This document shows positions 24,208-34,600 of a stretch of DNA of 64,000 bases, in pieces (position 1 is the stretch's first letter; each line of letters begins with the position of its first letter). Below the pieces are notes generated by a model, which did not search any database, was not told the DNA's origin, and was given only the letters and a program-made list of their open reading frames with translations. The stretch comes from Hymenoscyphus infarciens (taxonomy: Eukaryota; Ascomycota; Leotiomycetes; Helotiales; Helotiaceae), in NCBI GenBank assembly GCA_001414345.1, contig LLCB01000022.1, positions 1-64,000 of the forward strand, read 5' to 3'. The position numbers and the translations under genes are program-made.

Positions 24208-24707
24208 TAGCGATATATACGTCTTGTTTTAAAAAACGTGATTTTCTAGAAATATAAAAAAAGATTACAAATATCTCTTTTATAACTAACTCTCTTATAT
24301 TACTCTACAACTACGTCACTAGGGCTTAAACCTTATAAGTTAATTAAGCTTTAGTAGTTCCTAACTAAGTATATTTATATATATTTATATATAGAGACCT
24401 AGTTGAAGAAAATTATTAAGAGGAGTAAAACCTCGATTTTATAAGGCTTAGACTTAGTCGCGCGCTAAGACCTCTATTTATAGCTTTTACTCTTTTATCT
24501 CTCTTAAGATAATTAAAGAATAACGCTTTTAGAGTATATAAAAAGTATATAAAGCTACTAAGAAAATACTTAAGTTTAATTACCTTATAGGGTTTAAGCT
24601 CTAGAGGCGTGGTTGTAGAGTAATATAAGAGTGTTAGTTATAAAAGAGGTGTTTATGACCTTTTTTTAATAGGGCGGATTAGTTAAAGTAGGACGTGTAT
24701 ATCGCTG
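24208..24707. mobile_element. 500-bp TIR element with TA duplication, RIP-affected
   Basis: The left arm from 24208 (TAGCGATATATACGTC) and the reverse complement of the right arm from 24707 (CAGCGATATACACGTCC) align over about 130-140 bp. The alignment includes a long matching block, TCTCTTTTATAACTAAC then CTCTTATATTACTCTACAAC, on both sides. TA dinucleotides flank the element (24206-24207 and 24708-24709). Many arm differences are C-to-T or G-to-A. There is no coding capacity, so it is a non-autonomous foldback or MITE element, probably Tc1/mariner-type. Confidence 0.75.
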
Positions 24708-25257
24708 TATAAGGTTATAAGGTTATGAGGTTATAAGGTTATAAGATAAGGGGATGGTTTATTTAGTAGGAGGGCAGTGGTTCTTTAGAGATTTTGGGAA
24801 TGCGGTTGTGTGAGAGAGAATAATTCCTTGTCTTAGGTTTTTGAGGCTGGGGGAGGAGCGTTTCTTATTCATAGTTGAGATTTGGTCTAGGGATAACTGT
24901 TGGTTGATGAGTGGAGAGGGCTTTTTTTCATGTCGTTGTCTCTGCAACTTTGGTTTCACTTGTTGATTGTCTATTTTGAGTTAGGGTGGGATGAGATTTG
25001 GGTCCTGTTTCTGCTTAAACTCGTGGGAGAAATTGTACTAGGGGGCCTGGAGTAATAAGAAGTAACGACACCGTTTGAGTCAAAACTGTTCGCACAATCC
25101 TTTTATTGTTCGTGGTATTTTAGCGGAATGTCAAGTGTTATATGTAGAAAGTGACCGAGACTCTTACTAGCCAACTTAATTGAGACAAGAATCATGAATC
25201 TCAATCTACACTTACCAAAGCTTCTCTTCAAAGTTCAGCACCTCCCAATGTCTAATA
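24708..25257. other. Intergenic; GGTTATAA minisatellite then plain sequence
   Basis: The first 40 bp repeat GGTTATAA or GGTTATGA several times (24709-24748). The remainder has mixed composition without a supportable gene. Confidence 0.5.
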
Positions 25258-25265
25258 TTTATCAC

Positions 25266-25769
25266 CAGACTTGGGCGGCGATACGATATTTATCGGATTA
25301 CCGCGATATATATCGTAGGATAAATATCGTAAATTCTTATCCGATATAATGAAACAGTGTTAAAAAATTAATAATAATCGATAAAATATGAGGTTTTTAG
25401 TGCTAGTGCTATAGCACTAAGTTGATATTATTTAACTTATAGTTTCTTTTTGAAAATCTGCTTTATGATATTAAAAAGTTATTATATAAAGCCTAAATTA
25501 GTTTAAAGGACTTATAATAAGAAGTATAATTTATAAATCATTAGAAGTTACTATTTTAATCTTTATTTTTAGAAACTACTAAGACTAAGCATTCTATTAG
25601 CTCTCGGCCAGAAGAACTATTATCCTCCGGATTAACCATTTTTCAGCTGCTAATCGATATATTATCGGTTATCCTTAGAAACCCGGTATCGATTGGATTA
25701 CTTAATACGATACGATAAATATCGTAGACCCCCTCGATATGTCACCGGTAATATCGCCGCCCAAGTCTG
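25266..25769. mobile_element. 504-bp non-autonomous hAT-type element
   Basis: Perfect 18-bp terminal inverted repeats: CAGACTTGGGCGGCGATA at 25266-25283 and its reverse complement at 25752-25769. They are flanked by an exact 8-bp target-site duplication, TTTATCAC, at 25258-25265 and 25770-25777. An 8-bp duplication with CAG-starting ends is typical of hAT elements. The interior is AT-rich with many GATATTTATCG sub-repeats and no ORF. The right duplication ends one base before the stop codon of the SDR pseudogene at 25778. Confidence 0.92.
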
Positions 25770-25777
25770 TTTATCAC

Positions 25778-26761
25778 CTAATGTTTGACAATCTCCTCCT
25801 CCCACGCCTCCAACATCTTCAGCGTAGCCAAGCACTTAGTCCTCAACTGCTCAACCCCCACCTGACCAAGCGGTAATCTCAACGGAACTTCCTTTCCAAT
25901 AGCACATCCCTCGTTCCTCACAACATCGACGATAAGGTCCATTCCCTTGGCCGGATCCCCTGGTTGCTCCCCATATAATCCCTTCGCGCCATTCACCATC
26001 CCCTCGTGTAACTCCCTGTATTCGCTTAAATGCGAGCGTAAGGGTTCGTATCTAAAGTTGTTCTCTGCGTACCCTTTTGTACGGTAAGCTGGCGCGAAGA
26101 TCAGAGAGCGGATTCCGAAGGCCGAGGTTTTTTTTTGGAGACTTTCTATTACGCCTGCTCATCACGTACTTAGCATTCCATTCACATGAACTGAAAGACC
26201 TGGAGGAAAGTAGGATGATAAGGTCTTGACTACCTTCCATTGCGAATTTCGTGGCGCAGTAGGGACCGGCTCCTACCTCTCCTTGCCATCCACCTATGGA
26301 GCCCATGAATACCACTGTGCCTGCTTTCTTTTCTCGGAAATGGGGTAAGAGGGAACGGGTTACATCTACAGCCCCGAAAAGATTGGTGTTGAATGATGCG
26401 AGCATGCGTTCGTGTCTATTCCATCCCCTGCATCAGTACACATTTCCCAAAAACAAAACGCCATGACAAAATGTGAAAACTAACGTTATGTCTTCGATTA
26501 GTCCAGCTTCGATGTATCCAGCGTTATTGACTAAAACGTCTATTCCGCCATAGAATTTAAGTGCTTCTTCGATTTCGTGCCGAGGAATTCTTAGACATCT
26601 AATTCCATTGTTGAGGCACCGGCTTCCTTCAATTTTGACAGGCGCGAGGGCGATCCACGGGTTGTGGCTATGACGTTGTCACCGCGACTGAGCGCTATGA
26701 GTGTGAGGTGCTCTCCGAAGCCTGAGGAGCAGCCTGTGGTGAACCATGTGAGTTTAGCCAT
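25778..26761 (-). pseudogene. Short-chain dehydrogenase/reductase, frameshifted
   Basis: Three exons read on the minus strand: 26761-26485, 26415-26234 and 26154-25778. The introns have GT..AG ends (GTTAGT with branch TACTGATG; GTAGTC..GAGCAG). Exon 1 starts MAKLTWFTTGCSSGFGEHLT with the cofactor motif TGCSSGFG. Later exons carry VNNAGY, the catalytic region GSIGGW and YCATK, then SAFGIRSLIFAPAYRTKGY. In exon 1 the frame runs into TAA directly after MELDV, while the continuing frame, HEIEEALKFYGGIDVLVNNA, is shifted. Exon 1 is 277 bp, one base short of the phase needed, and about ten bases seem missing compared with relatives. So the gene is probably inactive, unless this is an assembly error. 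The family is NADP-dependent classical SDR oxidoreductases; the substrate is unknown. Confidence 0.75.
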
Positions 26762-27237
26762 TGTTCCTATAAAGTAAAGTAAAGGAAGGGGAGATGTAAG
26801 AAGAAGAAGAAGAAGAAGAAGAGCGCCAGTAACTGAACGTTGGGAAACACCACATTCTTATATCCCACAAGAGTTTATGCTACAGGCTAAATAGCGACGC
26901 ACTTATTTGACGTAAAAATGTACGTCTTACTTGATCGAGAGTTGGATACCAACAGAGATAAACCAAGAGATGAGAAGATGATTCGATGGTGTTGAAAGAG
27001 GTGGAGACACCAACATCAAATGTCGGGAACTATGGAAATCCAACCTCCTCTCGTTGGAGGCAACTTTGGTCTTGTAGATGCAGTGAGATCTTACCTGTAG
27101 ATCCTTGCACAACACCATACATAGGCATTGGGCTAAGCGAAGACTTTGTGATTGTCGTAAAAGAGAAAAAACACGCCGCTTTAGGGCACCAACGGTACCT
27201 GAACATCATACACTTATTTATTAACTGAACGTACAGC
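26762..27237. other. Intergenic upstream of the SDR pseudogene
   Basis: Contains a GAAGAA trinucleotide tract at about 26800-26822 and no supportable gene. Confidence 0.5.
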
Positions 27238-27693
27238 GAGTTATAAGTTAAGCTTCCCTTTTAACGATATTTTATAAACTATACGTTTTTAGAATTTTTT
27301 ATTTATTTTAGAAAATAGAAGATATAAGACCTAGCTAGAAAGAACTTCTATATCTTCTTATACCTCCTCTCTATTTATTACTATATCTAGGTAAGTATAC
27401 TAAGAATAAACTTAATAATACTTAATTCTTAGAAAACCCCTTTTTATAAGAAAAGATTTAGAATTCTACTAAGACCCTATAAAAATTTAGACATATATCT
27501 AAGTCTCTGTTTTCTTTCTAAAAAGTTTAGAGAGTAAGAAAAGGGGTATAAAGCTCTTATTATCTATTCTCAAGGATATAATAACATACGTTGTTATTAA
27601 GTAAAGAAGGAAAGAGTGTCTAGGTAAAAAAATTAATTCTAAAAACGCACGGTTTATAAAATATCGTTAGAGGGGAAGCTTAACTCGCAACTC
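27238..27693. mobile_element. 456-bp TIR element, RIP-affected
   Basis: The left end GAGTTATAAGTTAAGCTTCC and the reverse complement of the right end GAGTTGCGAGTTAAGCTTCC align for about 60 bp, through TAACGATATTTTATAAAC and CGTTTTTAGAATT. Differences between the arms are mostly C-to-T or G-to-A. The interior is AT-rich and non-coding. No clear target-site duplication was found, so the exact ends and superfamily are uncertain. Confidence 0.7.
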
Positions 27694-29099
27694 ACTGCAA
27701 TTGACATAAAAACCACCTTTTTAAGTGGCATTTAAGTCCGAAAAATATTATTTGGGTTGCACTTCTGTCTTTTCCATTTTAAAAAGTGACATTTGTGTCT
27801 ATTACCGTTAAATGAAACTACAACTACGCACACACGTTTTTGATAACACTCTTAGAAACCGCTAGAAATGTTTGTCATATTTTTAGAACTTAATTTGGCC
27901 TTACAGTGTAGGTTCCCTCTTCTGGGTTGAGACAGATAGACGGATGTCGAATCATTATTGAAATTACTAATAGGGGGAACTGGAGAATGGGGAAACCAGT
28001 AATGATGGGATTTCAAGGCTGTTTAGGTGGAAGCACCGTGTGTTATTTGTAACCGTATCCTACTGCTCCAGGTCCTTCTTTCTTTCTTTTTTTCTTTCTT
28101 TCAATGATTGTCATTGGCATTCTGACAGAACACTTCAATAATTAGGTCACCAGTTGAACCTCATGGTTTTGGCTGGTTTGGGTTGGATACAACTGAAGTA
28201 GATTAGCTGATGTTTTGCAGTTAAATAAATCGTTAAAGTTCACAAACGAGGCACCCATTAAGCATTGTTATCCCGAGTAACTGTAATGTTAATATTTGAG
28301 AGATAAATTAATTGAGACAGCTGGAGTAATGTTTGAATGATTGCTTGGAGCGACTCAAGCAATGGCCTAGCGAGTGAATAGTTTTATTAGTTTTGTTGAA
28401 AGAGTTGGAACAGCGGCTAAACTCAATGAATGATTGCCCAAAACAACTTGAACGACACTGACCATCAACTGAAAATTACGGAAACCCAGAATACTTCCAG
28501 AGCATGGTTGTTCACACTCAGCTGATATGTTGTAGAAAGTATATTACAGAACACTACTCCCTTCTTCCAATCGTTAGATCTCTCGAGTCTCTTGTGAACA
28601 AAAAATATATTTAGGGAAAAAGACATATGTCTCTCAATCAACCTCAAATTAAATCACAGAACACCCTACTCAAAGCCTCTAGCTTTCAAAGCCCAAGGAA
28701 AAGATCCGACCAACTAAACGGACCAAAAGCAGCCATGCTATTAAAAGTCAAATCCTCGAAACCACCAAAGTCCTCAGAACATAATCACCCCAACTACGAC
28801 AAAAAAAAAATGAAGGCCATTAAACGAGGCTCTTGACAAACTATCGTCAGTACTCACCAAGTTTTAAGCGCTTGCACCTCTGGAATTCTTAAGATAAAAT
28901 AAAAACTCACCAAATATAAGTCTCAAACGATCTCTAACAGATCTCCCATGTCTACCCTCACTCGGCTAGAGTGGTGGATGCTAACGAACCAACAGTCTAT
29001 GAAAGATTCCTCTAAAAATTGTTGCATGATAAAAGAGACAATCATGGCCCATCCAGATGTTGTAACTGGCGAAACGAGAAGGCCACCTTATCACAGATT
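27694..29099. other. Intergenic, no supportable gene
   Basis: Moderately AT-rich. It contains a CTTT-rich tract near 28077-28103 and a poly-A run at 28801. Short ORFs lack domains. The final part probably carries the 3' UTR of the SDR gene that ends at 29100. Confidence 0.5.
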
Positions 29100-30018
29100 C
29101 TACATTGCCATTCTTAAGCCGCCATTAGCACATACCACCTGCCCTGTACACCATAAAGCATCCTCCGAACACAACATTCCAACGACCCCCGCAATCTCCT
29201 TCGTATAAGCAGGTCTACCACCCGCCCTCTCCTCATCCTTCACCAAATCCTCATCATCAATCTCCTTCCGAATCTTGCTTCCAGGCGTCTTCTCAATCCA
29301 AGGTCTCAAATGCTTCTGAAACTCATCCGAAGTTCCACCCCACATATCAGTCTTCACAGGACCAGGATTCACAGCATTAACAGTAGCACGCTCACTGAGT
29401 TCGCGTGACCAGGTACGGGTCATGGCTTCGAGAGCAGCTTTTGTACCGCCGTATACGGATTGCATCTTGAAACCTTCAGAGGAGGAGACAGAAGAGATGT
29501 TGACAATCCGGCCACTACGGTCGTGGGGGAGATAAGGGAGTGTAGCTTGCATTAGAAGGAGGGGACCGAGGACGTTGATTCTGTATTGCCAGTCGAAATT
29601 TTCTATTGTGCAGTCTTCGATTTTGAGGTTCTGGGATACACCGGCATTGTTGATTAGGATGTCGATTTGAAATTTTCCGGATGGGTCAGCGAAGTGTGGT
29701 TTTGCGGTATTTATGATGTGAGCCGGGCCAGTTGGTGTTCCCATATCGGCTTGGACTACTAGACATTTTACTCCGTGTGTTGATGATAGAGTTGTGGAAA
29801 GTTCGTTGCACGAGTCTGCTGAGGATGGAGATGTGTAGTTCAGTATCAATGAGGCGCCTTTGGAAGCGAGGTTATGAGATATTGCAACTCCGATACCTGG
29901 AAGATTTTGTTAGGGAAATCTTAAGATGATTGAATAAAGAGTAAATACCCCGTGAAGCTCCAGTTACGAGAGCAAGTTTTCCCTCTAGAGAGCGATTTGT
30001 GGGTTGAGAAGTAGCCAT
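29100..30018 (-). CDS. Short-chain dehydrogenase/reductase, FabG-like
   Basis: Two exons: 30018-29949 and 29896-29100, with a 52-bp GT..AG intron (GTATTTAC..CTTCCAG) that restores the glycine motif. The product is 288 residues. Visible motifs are the NAD(P)-binding TGASRGIG (19-26), NNAG (106-109), catalytic Ser near 159 in NISSVSS, and Tyr172/Lys176 in YGGTK, followed by NAVNPGPVKTDMW. The end, CTGQVVCANGGL, is the usual C-terminal SDR signature. It is a classical SDR similar to 3-oxoacyl-ACP reductases and fungal versicolorin-reductase-type enzymes. The substrate cannot be told from sequence. The gene is divergent from NAA10 across 333 bp. Unlike the SDR at 25.8 kb, its frame is intact. Confidence 0.88.
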
Positions 30019-30351
30019 TGCTGCTGAGGTTATTGTGAGAGCTTGAAAGTTGAAGCTTCAAAACATGTGTGTAAGAATCCGGACTCTTTTTTTAAAAAAA
30101 TAAGGGAAACTGTTCAAGTTCAAATAGAAAATGGGATATGCGAGGCTAGCCCTTTATCTTCCAGGATCAAGTGAACCAAAATTTATAACCCCGCGGACCC
30201 CGCCATCCATGGATCCATTGGCTTGAGGAGCTTAGCACTTTCCTGAGCCCCACTTTGTCAGCCGCACCAATCAACCACCACCTCGAAAGGCCTGTCACCG
30301 ACAGCCTTCTGAATTTGGAGCAAACAGAAGGCTCCGCCAACTACCACAACC
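30019..30351. promoter_or_regulatory. Bidirectional intergenic region, SDR and NAA10
   Basis: 333 bp between two divergent start codons. It must hold both promoters. No specific element was recognised apart from a poly-T/A stretch near 30085-30100. Confidence 0.5.
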
Positions 30352-31136
30352 ATGGATATCCGACTGCTGCGATCGTCAGACATACCGCATGTTCAGCATG
30401 CGAACATTACGAATTTGCCAGAAAAGTAATTACCCTCTCCGCCCTTGCCCAATTGCGCCGGCGAGAAAAGAGCTGACACTGAACCCATCTAGCTATTTCA
30501 TGAAATACTACCTCTACCATGCCCTCTCCTGGCCCCAGCTATCATACGTAGCAGTCGATGTTTCAAGGCCCAAGAAAACACCCTACGACTACCCCCGAAT
30601 CGTTGGTTATGTGCTGGCGAAGATGGAGGAGGATCCTCCGGATGGAGTGCAACATGGACATATCACTAGTTTGAGTGTGATGCGGACACATCGACGATTG
30701 GGGATAGCAGAGAAGTTGATGAGACAATCTCGTGGGTTCTGCCACTCGTATGTCTTTAGAGAAAGCTAACCAGCGAATCCCAGAACGAGCTATGGTTGAA
30801 ACCTACGGTGCCCAATATGTATCCCTCCACGTTCGTGTCTCGAACAATGCCGCTCTCCGTCTCTACCGCGATACCTTGGGATTCAAGAACGAGAAGATAG
30901 AGGCGAAATACTATGCCGATGGCGAGGATGCCCATAGCATGAATCTGGATTTGGGATTCATTCGAGAGCAAATCCTAGATGAGGAGGATGAGGACGAGGG
31001 GGAGCCGGTTGGGTCGTTAGGGAAGAAGGACGAGGCAGATGCTGAGGCTGCTGGTCCGAAGAAGAGAAAGGTCAGGGTGGGGAGAGGTTTGGGTGTTGGT
31101 GATTTGGTGGAGAAGAACGAGAGTCAGAAACCTTGA
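30352..31136 (+). CDS. NAA10: N-terminal acetyltransferase NatA catalytic subunit
   Basis: Three exons: 30352-30425, 30493-30731 and 30784-31136. The introns are GTAATT..CATCTAG and GTGGGT..ATCCCAG (branch GCTAAC). The product is 221 residues with a continuous frame. It is the Naa10/Ard1 GNAT acetyltransferase, which with Naa15 acetylates nascent N-termini (Ala, Ser, Thr and others) on ribosomes. The sequence shows the substrate-site LPENY (22-26), the [11 protein letters not shown] segment, GHITSLSV, and the acetyl-CoA motif R-x-x-G-x-A at 92-97 (RRLGIA), then [16 protein letters not shown]. The C-terminal 60 or so residues are acidic with a basic KKRK patch, as usual in this family. It is convergent with the helicase gene that ends at 31649. 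Confidence 0.95.
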
Positions 31137-31648
31137 TCGACCATGTGTTATGAAATGGCATCCTAGGTGTTGGTGGATCTCTTCTATGGAGTATAAAAGG
31201 TCCTTTGGCATGAGATATATCTCGTAGAGATACAAAAAGGTAAATCCAACATTTGCACCAAGGCCCTAGTGGCGTTATTTCTTCGTATGCACTCTTTGCC
31301 CGGGTTTGCAAGTGTAAATCAAGAAGCATGGGGATTTTTTAAAGCCGATTGATCAAGTTTCGTCTGCTATCTGCGGGGCTGTTCCACTCAATTTTGTGAA
31401 GAACCAAGTGTCAAGTTTGGCAGAAAGATGCAGTGGGGGTTCAGTATGAGATTTTCTCATTACTAGACATTCTCTGGCTATCTACCTTGCCTGCTTTCTA
31501 CGCATTGGTGACTTCTTCCTCACAAAATAACCATCCTAAGACAAAACAGAAGACAAGACGCCCATGCATTCCATCGTCGTCCTTTCATATGCTTCATATG
31601 AGTTTCGTGTGTAATGCATTTTTCTAAATCAACCACTACCTCCACGGT
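31137..31648. other. Intergenic between convergent NAA10 and helicase genes
   Basis: 512 bp holding two 3' ends. No gene is visible. It presumably contains both 3' UTRs and polyadenylation sites. Confidence 0.55.
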
Positions 31649-34600
31649 TCACTCTCTCGGGGCCTCCCCTTCCTTCTTCAAAGTATATATTTTCTGCCAT
31701 ACTTCCATCCACCGTTGCTGTTGTCCAGTGAGTGGCTTTCCAGGATTTTTGAAAGATTTTGTCATGATGTCGCGAAGTTTGGCTCTGAGAGTTTTGATCA
31801 CTAGCATTGTCTTCCAGTCGGAGACAGCGAAGCGAGCGCGGTTTCCGTCAAGAATGAAAACACCTGCATACATCTGGTGGGAGGCGAAGAGTCAGCACAT
31901 TTATGTATTATTATGGAAGCATAATGGAATACTTACATCACATCGCACATCACCACAGAGGAGGGCGATTGAGAATTCTTCGATGGAGGTTGTCTCGTGG
32001 GCATTGTAGAATCTATGAGTGCTTAGCGGTCTGAACTAGTGTGACAAAGCTGGCAACGTACTGTTTGGCTTGCATAATATGGTAATAAGAAAGCCACTTC
32101 AACTCGTGATGGCCTTTGTTGACGGAAGAGGGATGAAGGCTAATGGTTTGATTATTGGCGCAGTTACGGAATCCCTTCCCATCCCGAATGAGTAATTTAG
32201 GGTAGAAGCTCCATCCGATGACTGATGTAGTAATGATATCGTTGTCGCTATTTACATTTGCTCGTTGGGGAATGTCGAAAAACTGGCGGCGACGAGTATT
32301 GTACCGCGTTCTAAATTTGTTAGAAGGAAAAGAACAAGAACATTTCTGACTTACCTATTCAAGTTGGATTTTTCAGCCTCGGTAAGAGGCAGAAAACCCG
32401 AGTCTACCAAGCAGACTACAAGTTGCCCTTTCAGGTCTTCGATATTTCCGAGTGTTTGCTGGCTCAGAAAATTCTTTTTACAAAACTGGTATTCAGACGC
32501 GTTGCCAAGGCAGACTCGTTTCCATGCTAGGTATGCATTATAAACGGTAAGAAGATCCGAGTCCCCTATATGAGAAGATTAGTTTGGAGGCGAGTGAAAC
32601 GGTGCAGCCAGGAACCACTTACCTCGACGATATGATTGCCGAATAGTGTCAGCTTGATTTCGAGATCCAAAAGGGGCAACAAAGGGGGATTTTGATGATA
32701 AAATCGCAGCAACAGTAATAACCGCATCTAAGCACTTAAATATGCTACCTAGGAGGATGAGTTTACCCAAGAACACATCAAGCGGAAGTCTCGCCAATTG
32801 AATACCCAAGGGTGTCAGATCTTCTCCTGGGGTAAGAGCTCTAACATCAATCAAAGCATCGACGGCACGACGGATGTTTTTTGGCAAGGGGGGATCTAAA
32901 GCTTCACCGAGGGTGTCTTCAATACCCCCAAGCTTACAGATTTTAACACGGATTGCAAGATCCTGCAGAGACAATCGAAGAAGCTCGGGAGTTTGCTGGT
33001 CCGCCATCTAGAGAGAATAAGCATGGAAACATGATTGAGTGGGCAAATCAGACTTACGAGCTCATCATGCCGATACTTGGTAAACAAATGGAAGCACAGC
33101 CCATCTTGAACTCTTCCTGCTCTGCCTCGTCGTTGCTTGGCATTTGCTTTACTAATAAATGTTTCCAGAAGCCTAGAAAGCTGCCTTCTTTCGTCGAATC
33201 TATTCGGGTATTAGCACCAGCTTCGGGATAAATTCGAGTGGGTTTTACTCGCCTCATTTCTCTGTGCTTTCCTGTGTCAATGACGCAGGTCACATCAGGA
33301 ATTGTGATACCAGTCTCAGCAATGTTCGTCGCAAGAACAATCTTCCTTGTGCCTTGGGGGGGAACCAGAAACGCAGCTTCCTGATCCTCACTTGCAATCG
33401 TCGAGTGCAGCGGGTAGACATACCAATTGGCGGCAAATACTGGATGTCCAACAAGCATGTCATTGAGCTGCCTGATTTCGCCAATACCGGGAAGGAAGAC
33501 CAATATGGCCTTGCTGTACATGCCAAATTGCTCATCTGTAGCGATTCTTGCAAGCAGCTGGGTAACGAGGTCAAAATCAATGCGATATTCATCAATTTGA
33601 GCAATAGTATTCCGCGTCTTACCACTGTACCCACGAAGTGCCTTGGTGTTCTCGGCCTTTGCGGCATCGCTGACTGCCATCTCGCCGGCATCGATCTCGT
33701 CATCAAGATCAGTAAACTTTTCCTTCTGGCCGTTGTCAAGAGAATACCCTGTCAACTCAATAGCATCTTCAAGATATTGCACTTGCACCGGGAAAGTTCT
33801 TCCTGGCACATTCAAGACAGGGGCGCCATCCAGATATTTAGAAAACCGTTCTGCGTCAACAGTAGCGGACATGAGAACCACCTTGAGATCACGTCGCCGG
33901 ACCATAAGTTTCTTGAGAACGATCAAAAGGAAATCGCTGTCAATCGTACGCTCATGGACTTCATCCAAAACAATGTGCGTAATGTCCTTAAGATCATTCG
34001 ATCCTTCGAGCATTCGCATAACAATACCAGTAGTGGCATACACGAGTCTTGTCTCCTTTGAAGTATTTGATTCGAGTCGAATTGCATAACCTATAAGGGA
34101 ACGAGGTGTCCCAAGGTCATTTTTGCGCTCCCCAAGCTCCTCACTGACACGCCTAGCAAGAGATATAGCAGATATACGTCGCGGCTCTGTGCAATAAATC
34201 TTACAAGGCTTTCCTTGGGAAAGTTGGTGCTCTAGAATAAAAGCAGGAACCTGTGTACTCTTGCCACTAAAAAAAGTGAGTTGAAGAATCAAAGTAGTAT
34301 ATTATATAAAACTTACCAACCAGTTTCTCCGCAAATAATAACAACTTGTTGGCTGTCGATTGTGGAAAGGACCTTTTGTTTGAATCCCCACATCGGAAGC
34401 TGCGATCGAGATTGCTATCAAATGTTAACAGCAATGCAGCAGTGCAGTTCAAATAACTTACTAGCATATATTGATAGCTCGGCGTGTTTGACTTTTCCCA
34501 CCAAATCCTTTGATATGCGTCCGGCGTTAGTGAAGACCTGGAGGTATTATCTGCCATTGATTCTCCACCATTATCAAGAGTACGAGAAGCTCCACGTCCT

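Noticed and set aside
30255..30476. 73-codon ORF before NAA10 exon 1
   Set aside because: It is a different frame overlapping the true first exon; the NAA10 start at 30352 with the intron at 30426 explains the sequence.
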